64,000 bases of DNA from Halobacteriovorax marinus SJ (lineage in GTDB: Bacteria > Bdellovibrionota > Bacteriovoracia > Bacteriovoracales > Bacteriovoracaceae), in contig NC_016620.1 in NCBI RefSeq assembly GCF_000210915.2, forward strand, positions 3,038,001 to 3,102,000, read 5' to 3'. The notes beneath the pieces are model-generated. The model was not told the DNA's origin. It was given only the letters and a program-made list of their open reading frames with translations, and searched no databases. The translations under genes and the position numbers were made by a program. Positions within the stretch are counted from its first letter, which is position 1; each line of letters begins with the position of its first letter. Below, one piece after another: positions 1 to 8,775 of this stretch.

Positions 1-210
1 AAAATTTAAAACATCTTCCCTAATATTATTCTTTAAAATAACAGCAGTTATCTGGGAGTCAGATCCTCTTGAGTTAGTAATCTCTATAGAGTCTGGCTTG
101 AGTCTACGATCAATCTTATTTAAGTAATTAGGTGCAGAGGATAAATCGCTCTCGTGTGCATGGATATTAAATGTGAAAATAAGTGCAGTTAATAGAAATG
201 CATATTTCAT
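1..210 (-). CDS. Secreted protein, N-terminal part only
   Basis: The gene starts at an ATG at 208-210 and runs off the left edge of the window, so only 70 codons are visible. The first 19 or so residues (MKYAFLLTALIFTFNIHA) form a typical Sec signal peptide with an Ala-x-Ala-like cleavage site, so the product is exported. The visible mature part is short and charged and shows no motif I recognise. An AGGA-like ribosome site lies about 6 bases before the ATG. Function unknown. Confidence 0.6.
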   Translation of the reverse strand, partial: MKYAFLLTALIFTFNIHAHESDLSSAPNYLNKIDRRLKPDSIEITNSRGSDSQITAVILKNNIREDVLNF

Positions 211-301
211 GTTCCGTCCTAAATTTAAAGTTCTAACCTAGATGGTATCTTTTAATTTAGAGACGTGTCATGACACAAAAAATCACGAGGATTTTAATCA
301 A

Positions 302-973
302 CTACCTATCGAAAGTCTTTCTTGAAAAGATCTCTCTATTGAAAGGAACAAATGTCATTAAGACAAATATCCATACTCCACCAAACTCAAGAACTTCTCC
401 CTTCTTACCACCCTGAATAAATTCAGTAAGGGCAACAAGAACAAGATAAGCAATTATGTGAAAGTACTTTGGAAGCGGCATTGCCATAGAGTCGACAATG
501 GCCTTAACCTTTTCAACTTTTCTATAGAGAAATGGAAGTATAAGAAAGTAGAATCCAATTAAGATTCCAAGAATAGTTCCAAAGATAAGTTTATTAATCT
601 TTGTTCCGCCAACAATGAGATTATGTAAGTTAGTTTCCCCTTGAGAGTTATGAGTTAAAAAGAAATCCGAGGATTGAATATTAAAGATTCTTTGTCCCCA
701 CGAAATCTCTTCTCCTGCTCCAAAAAAGAATAGGCAACCAAGTATAAAAGTACAAAAGAGAAAGAGCTTCCCTCTAAATGGCCTTAGGATTGATATTCTG
801 TAAAAGCATAGAAAACTTCCTGTTAACAATCCGATAACTGTTAACCACTCTACAAAACCATCTTCTCTGGCAAATGTTCCCTCATACCAAGTTACATCAA
901 TATGAGATCCGATAACGCCAACTAAAGCGACAATTAAAGCAAAAATATAAGCGACTCTCTCAGCAGTAAACAT
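302..973 (-). CDS. Polytopic membrane protein with conserved GAGEEISWGQR motif
   Basis: This 223-residue protein has about six hydrophobic segments (roughly residues 8-26, 42-58, 68-86, 128-150, 170-188 and 196-212). The most conserved-looking part is GAGEEISWGQR at residues 85-95, followed by QGETNLHN at 111-118. Both sit at a membrane boundary and could form an active or binding site. I recall similar EEISWGQR-containing uncharacterised membrane proteins in other bacteria but cannot name a function. Its ATG overlaps the rpiB stop by one base (TAATG), so the two are translationally coupled and co-transcribed. Confidence 0.8.
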   Translation of the reverse strand: MFTAERVAYIFALIVALVGVIGSHIDVTWYEGTFAREDGFVEWLTVIGLLTGSFLCFYRISILRPFRGKLFLFCTFILGCLFFFGAGEEISWGQRIFNIQSSDFFLTHNSQGETNLHNLIVGGTKINKLIFGTILGILIGFYFLILPFLYRKVEKVKAIVDSMAMPLPKYFHIIAYLVLVALTEFIQGGKKGEVLEFGGVWIFVLMTFVPFNREIFSRKTFDR

Positions 974-1413
974 TATACATCTTCTCCAATATCATTAAAC
1001 ATTGCGACTCTATCAGTGTGTCGCCCTTCTTGAAACTCAGCTCCAAGCCATGCCTTAGTGATACTTTTAATTTCATCCATTGTATTTATTCTAGCACCAA
1101 CACAAAGTATATTTGCATTATTGTGCTCGATTGAAAGTATTGCATCTTTCTCTGTTCTACAAAGAGCCGCTCTAGCTCCTTTGTAGCGATTCGCAACCAT
1201 TGAAACACCAATCCCTGAGCCACATAGAAGAATACCTTTTACGCCATCTCTCACTACACCTTTAGCCAGTGCACTAGCGTAATCAGGATAGTCACAACGT
1301 GAGTTCTCATGAGTTCCTACATCATCAATTTGATGACCTAAGTCTGTTAAGAATTTCTTTAAGATTTCTTTTTCTTCAAATGCTGCATGGTCGCAGCCAA
1401 TATAGATTTTCAT
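973..1413 (-). CDS. rpiB: Ribose-5-phosphate isomerase B
   Basis: RpiB interconverts ribose-5-phosphate and ribulose-5-phosphate in the non-oxidative pentose phosphate pathway in the cytoplasm. The 146-residue length is normal for the family. Family motifs visible are GCDHAA near the N-terminus, DYPDYA, the phosphate loop CGSGIGVSMVANR containing the catalytic cysteine, EHNNANILCVGAR, and GRHTDRV near the C-terminus. The gene lies 31 bases downstream of the ahcY terminator and is followed with a one-base overlap by a membrane protein gene, so it probably has its own promoter or depends on readthrough. Confidence 0.95.
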   Translation of the reverse strand: MKIYIGCDHAAFEEKEILKKFLTDLGHQIDDVGTHENSRCDYPDYASALAKGVVRDGVKGILLCGSGIGVSMVANRYKGARAALCRTEKDAILSIEHNNANILCVGARINTMDEIKSITKAWLGAEFQEGRHTDRVAMFNDIGEDV

Positions 1414-1444
1414 GAATTCATTCCGAGGCTTGAATATGATGTTC

Positions 1445-1478
1445 TAAAAAACATGACCTACTTTAAAGTAGGCCATGT
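1445..1478 (-). terminator. Rho-independent terminator after ahcY
   Basis: On the minus strand a stem of about 13 bp (arms at 1451-1464 and 1465-1478, with one G-T-type mismatch) is followed by six T. It lies 10 bases after the ahcY stop codon and would separate ahcY from rpiB. Confidence 0.85.
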
Positions 1479-1487
1479 CACTATCAA

Positions 1488-2783
1488 TTAGTATCTGTAG
1501 TGGTTTGGCTTATAAGGTCCTTCAACAGGAACTGATAAGTAAGCCGCTTGATCTTTAGAAAGAGTATCAAGTCTTACACCAATTCTTTCAAGGTGAAGTC
1601 TTGCAACTTTCTCATCAAGGTGCTTAGGAAGCATGTAAACTTTGTTTTCATACTTATCAGAGTTATCCCATAACTCCATTTGCGCCATAACTTGGTTTGT
1701 AAATGAGTTAGACATAACAAATGATGGGTGCCCAGTTGCACAACCTAAGTTCACAAGTCTACCTTCAGCAAGAAGAATTAATCTTCTTCCGTCTTTGCTA
1801 ATATACTGATCAACTTGTGGCTTAATATTTACTTTGTCGTAGTTTTTGTTCAGGTGAGCTACATCAATTTCGTTATCGAAGTGACCGATATTTGAAATAA
1901 TAGCATTGTCCTTCATCATATCCATGTGACGAGCAGCGATTACATCGTAACAACCAGTTGTTGTAACAAAGATGTCTCCGATTTTAGCAGCATCATCCAT
2001 TGGCATTACTTCAAATCCTTCCATTGCAGCTTGAAGTGCACAGATTGGATCAATTTCAGTAACGATAACACGTCCACCTAATCCCTTAAGAGATTGAGCT
2101 GAACCTTTTCCAACATCACCGTAACCAGCAACAACACAAACTTTTCCAGCGATCATTACATCTGTCGCTCTCTTGATTCCGTCTACAAGTGACTCTCTAC
2201 ATCCGTAAAGATTATCAAACTTAGACTTAGTTACTGAATCGTTAATATTAATTGCAGGCATTTTAAGTGTTCCCTTTTCAACTCTTTCATAAAGTCTGTG
2301 AACACCTGTAGTCGTTTCTTCAGAAAGACCTTTAATTCCTTCGATTAGCTCTGGGAATTTGTCATGAACCATATTCGTTAAATCACCACCGTCATCAAGA
2401 ATCATATTAAGTGCAGAACCGTCGGCCCACTTAAGAGTCTTCTCAATACACCAGTCAAACTCTTCTTCTGTAAGACCTTTCCATGCGAAAACAGGAATTC
2501 CAGCAGCGGCCATAGCAGCAGCAGCGTGATCTTGAGTAGAGAAAATATTACAAGAAGACCATCTTACTTCAGCACCTAGAGCAACAAGTGTCTCCATAAG
2601 TACTGCAGTTTGAATTGTCATGTGAAGACAACCAGCAATCTTAGCACCTTTTAGTGGCTGAGACGGTCCAAACTCTTCTCTAAGTGCCATTAGACCTGGC
2701 ATTTCAGATTCAGCGATTGTAATTTCCTTACGTCCCCAGTCCGCAAGTGAGATATCTTTTACTTTGTAGTCAGTAAATTCCAT
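1488..2783 (-). CDS. ahcY: Adenosylhomocysteinase (S-adenosylhomocysteine hydrolase)
   Basis: AhcY splits S-adenosylhomocysteine into adenosine and homocysteine using tightly bound NAD, closing the activated methyl cycle. The 431 residues cover the full family length. Visible signatures are the substrate region [11 protein letters not shown] (52-62), the catalytic stretch [11 protein letters not shown] (181-191) with its lysine, the Rossmann loop GYGDVGKG (220-227), and the conserved C-terminal tail ending KPNHYRY. The start is supported by a GGAGG ribosome site 6 bases upstream. No SAH-riboswitch-like fold was apparent in the 154 bases upstream. Confidence 0.97.
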   Translation of the reverse strand: MEFTDYKVKDISLADWGRKEITIAESEMPGLMALREEFGPSQPLKGAKIAGCLHMTIQTAVLMETLVALGAEVRWSSCNIFSTQDHAAAAMAAAGIPVFAWKGLTEEEFDWCIEKTLKWADGSALNMILDDGGDLTNMVHDKFPELIEGIKGLSEETTTGVHRLYERVEKGTLKMPAININDSVTKSKFDNLYGCRESLVDGIKRATDVMIAGKVCVVAGYGDVGKGSAQSLKGLGGRVIVTEIDPICALQAAMEGFEVMPMDDAAKIGDIFVTTTGCYDVIAARHMDMMKDNAIISNIGHFDNEIDVAHLNKNYDKVNIKPQVDQYISKDGRRLILLAEGRLVNLGCATGHPSFVMSNSFTNQVMAQMELWDNSDKYENKVYMLPKHLDEKVARLHLERIGVRLDTLSKDQAAYLSVPVEGPYKPNHYRY

Positions 2784-2937
2784 TTAATCCTCCAAGATTT
2801 ATTGTAAAAATCCCCAGTAATATAACACTTACAACCCCATAGGAGCAAGAAACCTTTACCCAAGTCGTTGACCTAAGGGCTTAAAAAAGCTAAAAATCAG
2901 CATATTTTCAGAGGACACAACGCAACAAGGGCCTTTT

Positions 2938-3876
2938 GTGGGTGATTACACAAAACTGAGCAAAGAAGACGCTCAGAATATTATTGATTTATACGATTTA
3001 GGGAAAATTGATGAGCTCAGCTCTCTTTCGCTCGGTATTTCAAATTCCAATTACAAAGTTGAGATTGCACAGAGCACTTACCTCCTAAAAGTTTCAAACG
3101 ATAAAGGATATGATCACCTAAAAGAAGAACAAGATATTCTCACTCTTCTAAGTGAATCTGGTTTCAAGTTTTCACTTAGACCTTTCACGACGACTAAAGG
3201 TGAAAATGTTTATACTTATGACGAATACTTCGGGGTCATCTTTCCTTTCATTGAAGGAATTGCCCCTGGACCGTGTGATCAAACTTGCCTTGAAATAGGA
3301 AAGGGCCTAGCAACTCTTCACCGCCTCGATTGCGATAGTGAAAAAGTTCGCTCCCACCAAAGTGTCGGCTTTGGTCCAGCAGAGATTATCGAATACCTCG
3401 ATAGCCCAAAATGCCCAGATGACTTCAATGAGATGGTGAATTACTTCTTTCCCGATAAGCTTGCTAGCTTCATTGAGCTTCCTCTTGAGAAGGGTATTAT
3501 TCACGGGGACCTCTACTACGACAATACACTCTTTGATGAAAATCACCTTGCAGTGATATTAGATTTTGAACAGGCCGGTGTTGGTGAATACCTAATCGAC
3601 TTAGGCATTTCGATCTCGGGAACTTGTCTTGAGAAAGGAAGAATTAATACTTCTCTCATTAAGTCCTACTTAGAAGGCTATGAAGAAGTAAGACCATTAA
3701 GTATTTTTGAAAAAGAAAATTTAGATAAGGCCATAGTAATTGGATTTCTCTCAATCGCTCTATGGAGAATAAAGCGATTTAAAGAAGGAAGTTTAAATCC
3801 ACTTATGGCCAATAGTTACCAAGAACTTTTAAACAAAGCGAAAGTTTATTGGGATGACAGGAATAATAATGAATAA
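2938..3876 (+). CDS. Aminoglycoside-phosphotransferase-fold kinase, homoserine kinase II-like
   Basis: The 312-residue protein belongs to the APH/choline kinase/ThrB-II family. It has an N-lobe lysine in YLLKVSN, the catalytic loop HGDLYYDNTLFD with Asp as base and Asn for metal, and the metal-binding ILDFE. Overall order and spacing resemble type II homoserine kinase, but the substrate could be another small alcohol such as a sugar, choline or methylthioribose. Translation appears to start at GTG 2938, since no ATG occurs nearby. The end overlaps the ribosome site of the downstream methyltransferase, so the two are coupled. Confidence 0.8.
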   Translation: MGDYTKLSKEDAQNIIDLYDLGKIDELSSLSLGISNSNYKVEIAQSTYLLKVSNDKGYDHLKEEQDILTLLSESGFKFSLRPFTTTKGENVYTYDEYFGVIFPFIEGIAPGPCDQTCLEIGKGLATLHRLDCDSEKVRSHQSVGFGPAEIIEYLDSPKCPDDFNEMVNYFFPDKLASFIELPLEKGIIHGDLYYDNTLFDENHLAVILDFEQAGVGEYLIDLGISISGTCLEKGRINTSLIKSYLEGYEEVRPLSIFEKENLDKAIVIGFLSIALWRIKRFKEGSLNPLMANSYQELLNKAKVYWDDRNNNE

Positions 3877-5122
3877 GAAAAGAACAAGAGAAAAAGTTAG
3901 TGAATCAGAGAGGCTTAGTTGGTACTTCGCCTCGTGCCCAGGTGGATTAGAAGAGCTTCTCCTAGAAGAAATTAAGAAATTTGACGGAGAAGACTTTCAA
4001 CAATTTACAGGAGGTATACGCTTTAAAGCAAAGCAGTGGAACGTCATTGAGTTAATCATTAATTCAAGACTGGCCAGTAGAGTTTACCTTGAAGTTCATC
4101 AGTATAAATTTGAAAAAGATAGCGACCACTATGCGCTTGCAAAAGATAAGTGGTGGCACCACCTCTTTTCAGTTAATCAAACTTTTAAAATTTCTACACT
4201 CTTTGATAGAGATGCAAATAAGTTTTTTAATAACTCGATGGTTATGTCGCTTAGACTTAAAGATGCCATTGTAGATAGCTTCCGCCAAAATGTTGGTCCA
4301 AGACCAAATATCTCTAAAGATGCTCCTGATATTTCTTTTCTGCAAAGAATTGAAGGAATAAAAGGACAGAAGGGATGGTTTAATAGAATTTATCTAGACC
4401 TTTGTGGGAGTCCTCTTAGTCACAGGGGCTATAGACCTCATGGTCACGAAGCTCCTATGAGAGAGAATCTTGCTTCGGCCATCATTCAATCAACAGATTG
4501 GAATAAAGATGAAGATATTTTCATGGACCCTATGTGTGGATCGGGAACAATTATTATAGAAGCTCTCTATCTAGCAGCGAATCTTCCGGGAGCGTGGATT
4601 AAACTTCTTCCTATTGTTAAGAAGTCTCAAGTCTTCGCATTCCAAGATCACCTTTGGTATAAGAGAGAGGATCATCAAGAGCGCCTAGAAGAATATGCTA
4701 TGGATCTTCTTAAAAAAGGAGAGGAGAGCATTAATCAACTACCAGGTGGTCAGTTCTTTGGTAGTGACATCTCAAATAAGGCCCTCAGTGTTTTTAGAAA
4801 GTCCATGAGACTTGCAAACTTTCCAGAAGACCTAGTTGAAATTCACAATGCCGATGCACTTGAACTTAAGCCATTTGATGAAGCTCCAGGGATTGTTATC
4901 ACAAACCCTCCATACGGAGAGAGACTGGCCCAAGAAGAAGACCTGCCTGCTTTTTACCATGACCTCGGTGAGAACTTTAAAGCTAATTACAAAGGTTTTC
5001 GCTGTTATGTTTTAACTAGTGATCAAGAGTACCGCAAGGCCATCTCACTTCAAACTTCAATGAGAAAGCCTTTCTTTAACGGTGGTATTGAGTGTCGACT
5101 TCTAAAGTACGACATTAGATAA
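3869..5122 (+). CDS. THUMP-domain RNA methyltransferase, RlmL-like
   Basis: This protein of about 417 residues has an N-terminal ferredoxin-like/THUMP region (from GLEELLLEEIKKF) and a C-terminal class I SAM-dependent methyltransferase of the UPF0020 type. The SAM loop is DPMCGSGTIIIEA and the catalytic motif is NPPYGERL, as in N2-guanine methyltransferases such as RlmL acting on 23S rRNA. It lacks the RlmK half found in the gammaproteobacterial fusion. I chose ATG 3869 because AGGA lies 6 bases before it; an ATG at 3854 has no such site. It overlaps the kinase stop by 8 bases and converges with the next gene at a 2-base gap. Confidence 0.88.
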   Translation: MNKKRTREKVSESERLSWYFASCPGGLEELLLEEIKKFDGEDFQQFTGGIRFKAKQWNVIELIINSRLASRVYLEVHQYKFEKDSDHYALAKDKWWHHLFSVNQTFKISTLFDRDANKFFNNSMVMSLRLKDAIVDSFRQNVGPRPNISKDAPDISFLQRIEGIKGQKGWFNRIYLDLCGSPLSHRGYRPHGHEAPMRENLASAIIQSTDWNKDEDIFMDPMCGSGTIIIEALYLAANLPGAWIKLLPIVKKSQVFAFQDHLWYKREDHQERLEEYAMDLLKKGEESINQLPGGQFFGSDISNKALSVFRKSMRLANFPEDLVEIHNADALELKPFDEAPGIVITNPPYGERLAQEEDLPAFYHDLGENFKANYKGFRCYVLTSDQEYRKAISLQTSMRKPFFNGGIECRLLKYDIR

Positions 5123-5124
5123 AA

Positions 5125-5949
5125 TTATCCTCCAAACCTATCGACTAACTTCATCGCTAGGTTTGGATTTGAATATTTCATAAGCGCATTCACATTAACA
5201 ACTTTATCTGTATGCTTATCTGACTTTGAGAAAAAGTATGGTGAGATATCAACATCTTTTAAAAAGATAGTATGCCCTTTTCCAGAGAATTTTCTCTTAA
5301 TGAACTCAGAGTCTAGGAAGCAAACTTCTCTAATCATAAAATTCTTCGCCACATAAATGATGACACAGAATTCACTAAGCTCAACTAGACTCTTTCTAAC
5401 TTTTACACCTTTTGGTGAAGAGTGATCACCCCAGTGAACTTTAACTTCTACTCTCTTTTTATCTAAGTAGAAATCAAACCCTCTTTGAGACGTAGACTTC
5501 TTTTGATGTAATCCAAAAATGCACTTTGAATACCACTCACCCAATTGGACAGGCAGCTTCTTTCCATTCACCAGGATTTGCTGCTCAGTAAGAATTCTAT
5601 AACACTTATTAACTGTCTCAACAGCATCGAGAATAGACTTATTATCTGGTAGACCAAGAATTGATATATCCTTTCCTTGGCCTCTTTTTAGTTTTTTTGA
5701 GAATTGCTTTTCATACCAACTTGAAAAATTCTCCAATTCAAATAACTCAAGAGAATCACAGACAAAGCCTTGCTTTAAAAGTGCGCCCACTCCACCTAAT
5801 CCATCGAGCTTTTTCTGAACATATTTAAGTGGTGCAAAACTTGACGAGTTTTCTCCCCTTAAGAAGAATTCGTCTTTGTCATAATCGGAGCTACCATGAG
5901 TCGTTTCATTGAATTGCTCAATTATTTTTAATATTTCCGAAGAGTTCAT
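5125..5949 (-). CDS. Putative PD-(D/E)XK nuclease-like protein
   Basis: The 274-residue protein is not a family I recognise with certainty. In the C-terminal half, GEWYSKCIFG is followed by GFDFYLDKKRVEVKVHW. This fits the E...D...(E)xK layout of PD-(D/E)XK nuclease folds (core near residues 155-175), with a beta-strand-rich continuation as in restriction-type or DUF-type nucleases. There is no signal peptide. It is a single gene converging on the RlmL-like gene, with no methylase partner beside it and no specificity subunit, so a classical restriction system is unlikely. Confidence 0.55.
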   Translation of the reverse strand: MNSSEILKIIEQFNETTHGSSDYDKDEFFLRGENSSSFAPLKYVQKKLDGLGGVGALLKQGFVCDSLELFELENFSSWYEKQFSKKLKRGQGKDISILGLPDNKSILDAVETVNKCYRILTEQQILVNGKKLPVQLGEWYSKCIFGLHQKKSTSQRGFDFYLDKKRVEVKVHWGDHSSPKGVKVRKSLVELSEFCVIIYVAKNFMIREVCFLDSEFIKRKFSGKGHTIFLKDVDISPYFFSKSDKHTDKVVNVNALMKYSNPNLAMKLVDRFGG

Positions 5950-5995
5950 ATATTCCTAATTCTAAAATTCACTAATGATAGTAACACTAATTCGC

Positions 5996-7714
5996 TTAAA
6001 GCTCTAGCGCCATCAAATCGTTTTCAAAATTGAGAACACTATTTCCAATACCGATATTTTTAACTAACTGATACTGGCAGAAGATCTTAAAGTCGACAAT
6101 TTTAGACTGGTAATACTTCTTCTCTTCTTCACTACAACCTGCTCTCATTTTCTTTTTAGCAATACAAGCGTGCTCAAGTAGTAACCAAGCAACAACGAGG
6201 TTTCCGCAGTAGTCCAAGAAGTCTGTAGCGTGAGAAAGTATTCCATTATGATTTTTCTTGGCCGCCATTTCCGAGAACTTTGCCAAAACTTTTTCAGACA
6301 TCTCCATCGATTTTCCAATCATTGAGTTCTCATGCTCAAATTCTTTCGCTTCATCACTTGCCATGATTGCTTGAATTTTCTTACCGACCGCAAAGAAAGT
6401 TTGAGCCTTATCCTTTAAAATCTTACGAGTTACAAAGTCAATCGCTTGAATTCCATTTGTTCCCTCATAAATACTCGCAATTTTTGTATCTCTAATAAAT
6501 TGCTCGACTCCATACTCTGTACAGAATCCATAACCACCGTGTACCTGTACGGCATCAACTGAAACATTGAAACCTTGATCCGAACAATAGGCCTTACAAA
6601 TCGGAGTTAAAAGAGCGATCTCTTTGGCAGCAACTTCATCTCCCTTCGCTTCTTTATCAAAGAGATTTCCTGTATAAATCGTAAGAGCTCTCATTCCTCT
6701 AGAAAGTGCTCTCATTCTTAGAAGAAGTCTTCTCACATCTGGAAGGTTACAAATTTCAACGCCAAATTGTGCTCTCTCTTTCGCGTATTGCTCAGTAAGC
6801 ATATAGGCTAAATTGGCCTGAGCCTCTCCCTGTAATCCACAGAGAAGTCTCGCCTCATTCATCATAATGAACATATTGGCCATTCCTTCAAACTCCTCAC
6901 CAATAAGCTCACCTACACACTCTCCATTTTCACCAAAAGTAAGCTCGCAAGTGGCAGAGCCGTGAATCCCCATCTTCTCTTCTATTTTTGTACAAACAAC
7001 ATTATTGGATTCACCAGTTTCAGTATTAAATCTTGGAACAATAAAGAGTGAGAGCCCTTTTGTTCCCTCTGCTGCACCTGGTGTTTTCGCTAGCACAAGG
7101 TGAATATTATTTTCGTAGAGATCACTTTCTCCTGATGAAATAAAGATTTTCACACCACTAATAGCATACTTTCCGTTATCCAGTGGTTTGGCAGTAGACT
7201 TACATGCTCCAACATCAGAACCAGCTCCTGGCTCAGTCAGACACATTGTTCCTCCCCACTCTCCACTCATCATTTTAGGAATAAAGAAATCTTTTTGCTC
7301 TTTTGAGCCTACTTGATGAATCACATTCATCGCACCACGAGTCAGTCCATAGTACATAGAGAATGAAACATTCGCTCCAATAGCAATTGAGTTACAGGCA
7401 ATAGAAACACCATGAGGAGCAGGCATTCCTCCAATATCTTCAGGGTAGCCAAGAGCGTACCATCCATTTTCATAGAATTGCTTATGAGGTCCATGGAAAC
7501 ATGAAGGAACGATAACCTTTCCATCTACTAGCTTTACACCTTCTTCATCACCGGCCATTCGAGTTGGATAGATTTCATTTTCTGTGAACTTATTAAATTG
7601 TTCTACAATATCTTTAAGTTCATCATCTCCATAGTCCGGAGCATGCTCTCCAACATTATTCACATCAAAGAGGTTGAAATAAATGTCTGCTAAGTCTGTT
7701 TTGAAATTTGCCAT
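5996..7714 (-). CDS. Acyl-CoA dehydrogenase, long (FadE-type) form
   Basis: This FAD enzyme catalyses the first, alpha-beta oxidation step of acyl-CoA breakdown and passes electrons to ETF. At 572 residues it is of the long type, with an extra C-terminal helical domain. Visible signatures are CLTEPGAGSD (158-167) at the flavin/substrate site, the QVHGGYGF stretch (390-397), and YEGTNGIQ with the probable catalytic base Glu417. The C-terminal part (about 440-572) matches the extension seen in the 590-residue bacterial enzymes. It is a single gene with a good spacing to its neighbours and no adjacent ETF or thiolase. Confidence 0.93.
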   Translation of the reverse strand: MANFKTDLADIYFNLFDVNNVGEHAPDYGDDELKDIVEQFNKFTENEIYPTRMAGDEEGVKLVDGKVIVPSCFHGPHKQFYENGWYALGYPEDIGGMPAPHGVSIACNSIAIGANVSFSMYYGLTRGAMNVIHQVGSKEQKDFFIPKMMSGEWGGTMCLTEPGAGSDVGACKSTAKPLDNGKYAISGVKIFISSGESDLYENNIHLVLAKTPGAAEGTKGLSLFIVPRFNTETGESNNVVCTKIEEKMGIHGSATCELTFGENGECVGELIGEEFEGMANMFIMMNEARLLCGLQGEAQANLAYMLTEQYAKERAQFGVEICNLPDVRRLLLRMRALSRGMRALTIYTGNLFDKEAKGDEVAAKEIALLTPICKAYCSDQGFNVSVDAVQVHGGYGFCTEYGVEQFIRDTKIASIYEGTNGIQAIDFVTRKILKDKAQTFFAVGKKIQAIMASDEAKEFEHENSMIGKSMEMSEKVLAKFSEMAAKKNHNGILSHATDFLDYCGNLVVAWLLLEHACIAKKKMRAGCSEEEKKYYQSKIVDFKIFCQYQLVKNIGIGNSVLNFENDLMALEL

Positions 7715-7787
7715 AAAATAATCCTTTTAAAATAAATACTAGATTATTATAAGGCCTTTTGAATTTTCGTGGCAGTGGGAAACTAAA

Positions 7788-7816
7788 GAAAAAAAGGAGA
7801 GCATTTCGCTCTCCTT
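7788..7816 (-). terminator. Terminator after the 7.8-8.5 kb lipoprotein gene
   Basis: A perfect 9-bp stem (7794-7802 with 7808-7816, 5-base loop) is followed on the minus strand by a seven-T run. It ends transcription of the lipoprotein gene before the acyl-CoA dehydrogenase gene downstream. Confidence 0.85.
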
Positions 7817-7820
7817 ATTA

Positions 7821-8525
7821 TTATCTGTATACTCTTACAGGATTATTAATCAACGATTTTGTTAGGTCAATTTCATACCAATAGTTATTATACCTAAACC
7901 TAAAGTGCTTTGAATAAGTATTGTTATTACAAGCTTGTGGGTAGTAATAACAATTCAAATCAATATTGCTCGTACCAGAACTTGATGATGTTGATACACT
8001 AACAAAACTATACCCATTTGATTTCTCAGCACGTGACGCATTAGAAATAATTCTAAGTAATCCGTCTCGTAGAGAACTTAAAGTATTACCAAATTGATCA
8101 TCACTATCTGGGGCAGCATATGTAATGCCATTTGAAGTGAAGTTTCTATAAACTGTTTGCCCGTCTGAATCTAAGAAACGCCAGTAGTAATTATTCACCT
8201 GAGATTGACTACGATCAATTTGATCTTGCATACAGTCTTCGTATCCCCAGCAGAAATCGAAATCAAATCCGCCACCTGAAGTTACGTTTTTTGGAAAAGA
8301 GTAAAGTCCAGGTTCACTAGATTGCTCAAACATATAGTTTGAAACTTCTGTATAAAACTCCGATGCTGTTCTTGCGCCGTTCCCAGTTCCCGAAGTTACT
8401 ACAGATGGAGTGTTAACCACAGTAGTACTTCCTGAGTTTGCTTCGTTCTTGTCGCTACCACAGGACGTAACGCCAAAGGCGATCGTTGCGGCTACCAATA
8501 AATGGAATGCTGTTTTAAATTTCAT
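7821..8525 (-). CDS. Lipoprotein of unknown function
   Basis: The 234-residue product begins with a lipoprotein signal peptide ending in VTSC, with the lipidated cysteine at residue 22 followed by a Ser/Thr/Asn-rich linker (about 25-55). The rest is rich in Tyr, Ser, Asn and Phe and has four further cysteines in two clusters (CWGYEDC and CYYYPQAC), suggesting disulfides and an extracytoplasmic location. A strong GGAGGTG ribosome site precedes the ATG by about 8 bases, so expression may be high. I recognise no domain. It has its own terminator and no operon partner. Confidence 0.8.
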   Translation of the reverse strand: MKFKTAFHLLVAATIAFGVTSCGSDKNEANSGSTTVVNTPSVVTSGTGNGARTASEFYTEVSNYMFEQSSEPGLYSFPKNVTSGGGFDFDFCWGYEDCMQDQIDRSQSQVNNYYWRFLDSDGQTVYRNFTSNGITYAAPDSDDQFGNTLSSLRDGLLRIISNASRAEKSNGYSFVSVSTSSSSGTSNIDLNCYYYPQACNNNTYSKHFRFRYNNYWYEIDLTKSLINNPVRVYR

Positions 8526-8775
8526 CTCTCACACCTCCGAAAGTGTATTTTCCCTATACAATTTAAAATAGTTCAATATTTATAAAGCAAATAGAATGCC
8601 AAGTTTGCAGACCATCAAACAGGAACTTAGAGATTGCCTAATAGGTATATATTTAAACACTGTCTAAAATTTAGTCATTTTACGTCTAGATATATGAAGA
8701 ATTTAGTCACTTTTTTAGGCCTTACCATTAGCTCGTAATAAGGTAAAATTAGCTAAATTTCAAATGGAGTAAAGC

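Noticed and set aside
278-295. Weak AT-rich hairpin after the 302-973 gene as terminator
   Set aside because: The 6-bp stem is five A:T pairs out of six and the evidence is too weak to call; the nearby GTGTCATGACAC palindrome has no T run on the right side.
2784-2937. SAH riboswitch ahead of ahcY
   Set aside because: I could not find the GC-rich pseudoknot elements; the leader is short and AT-rich.
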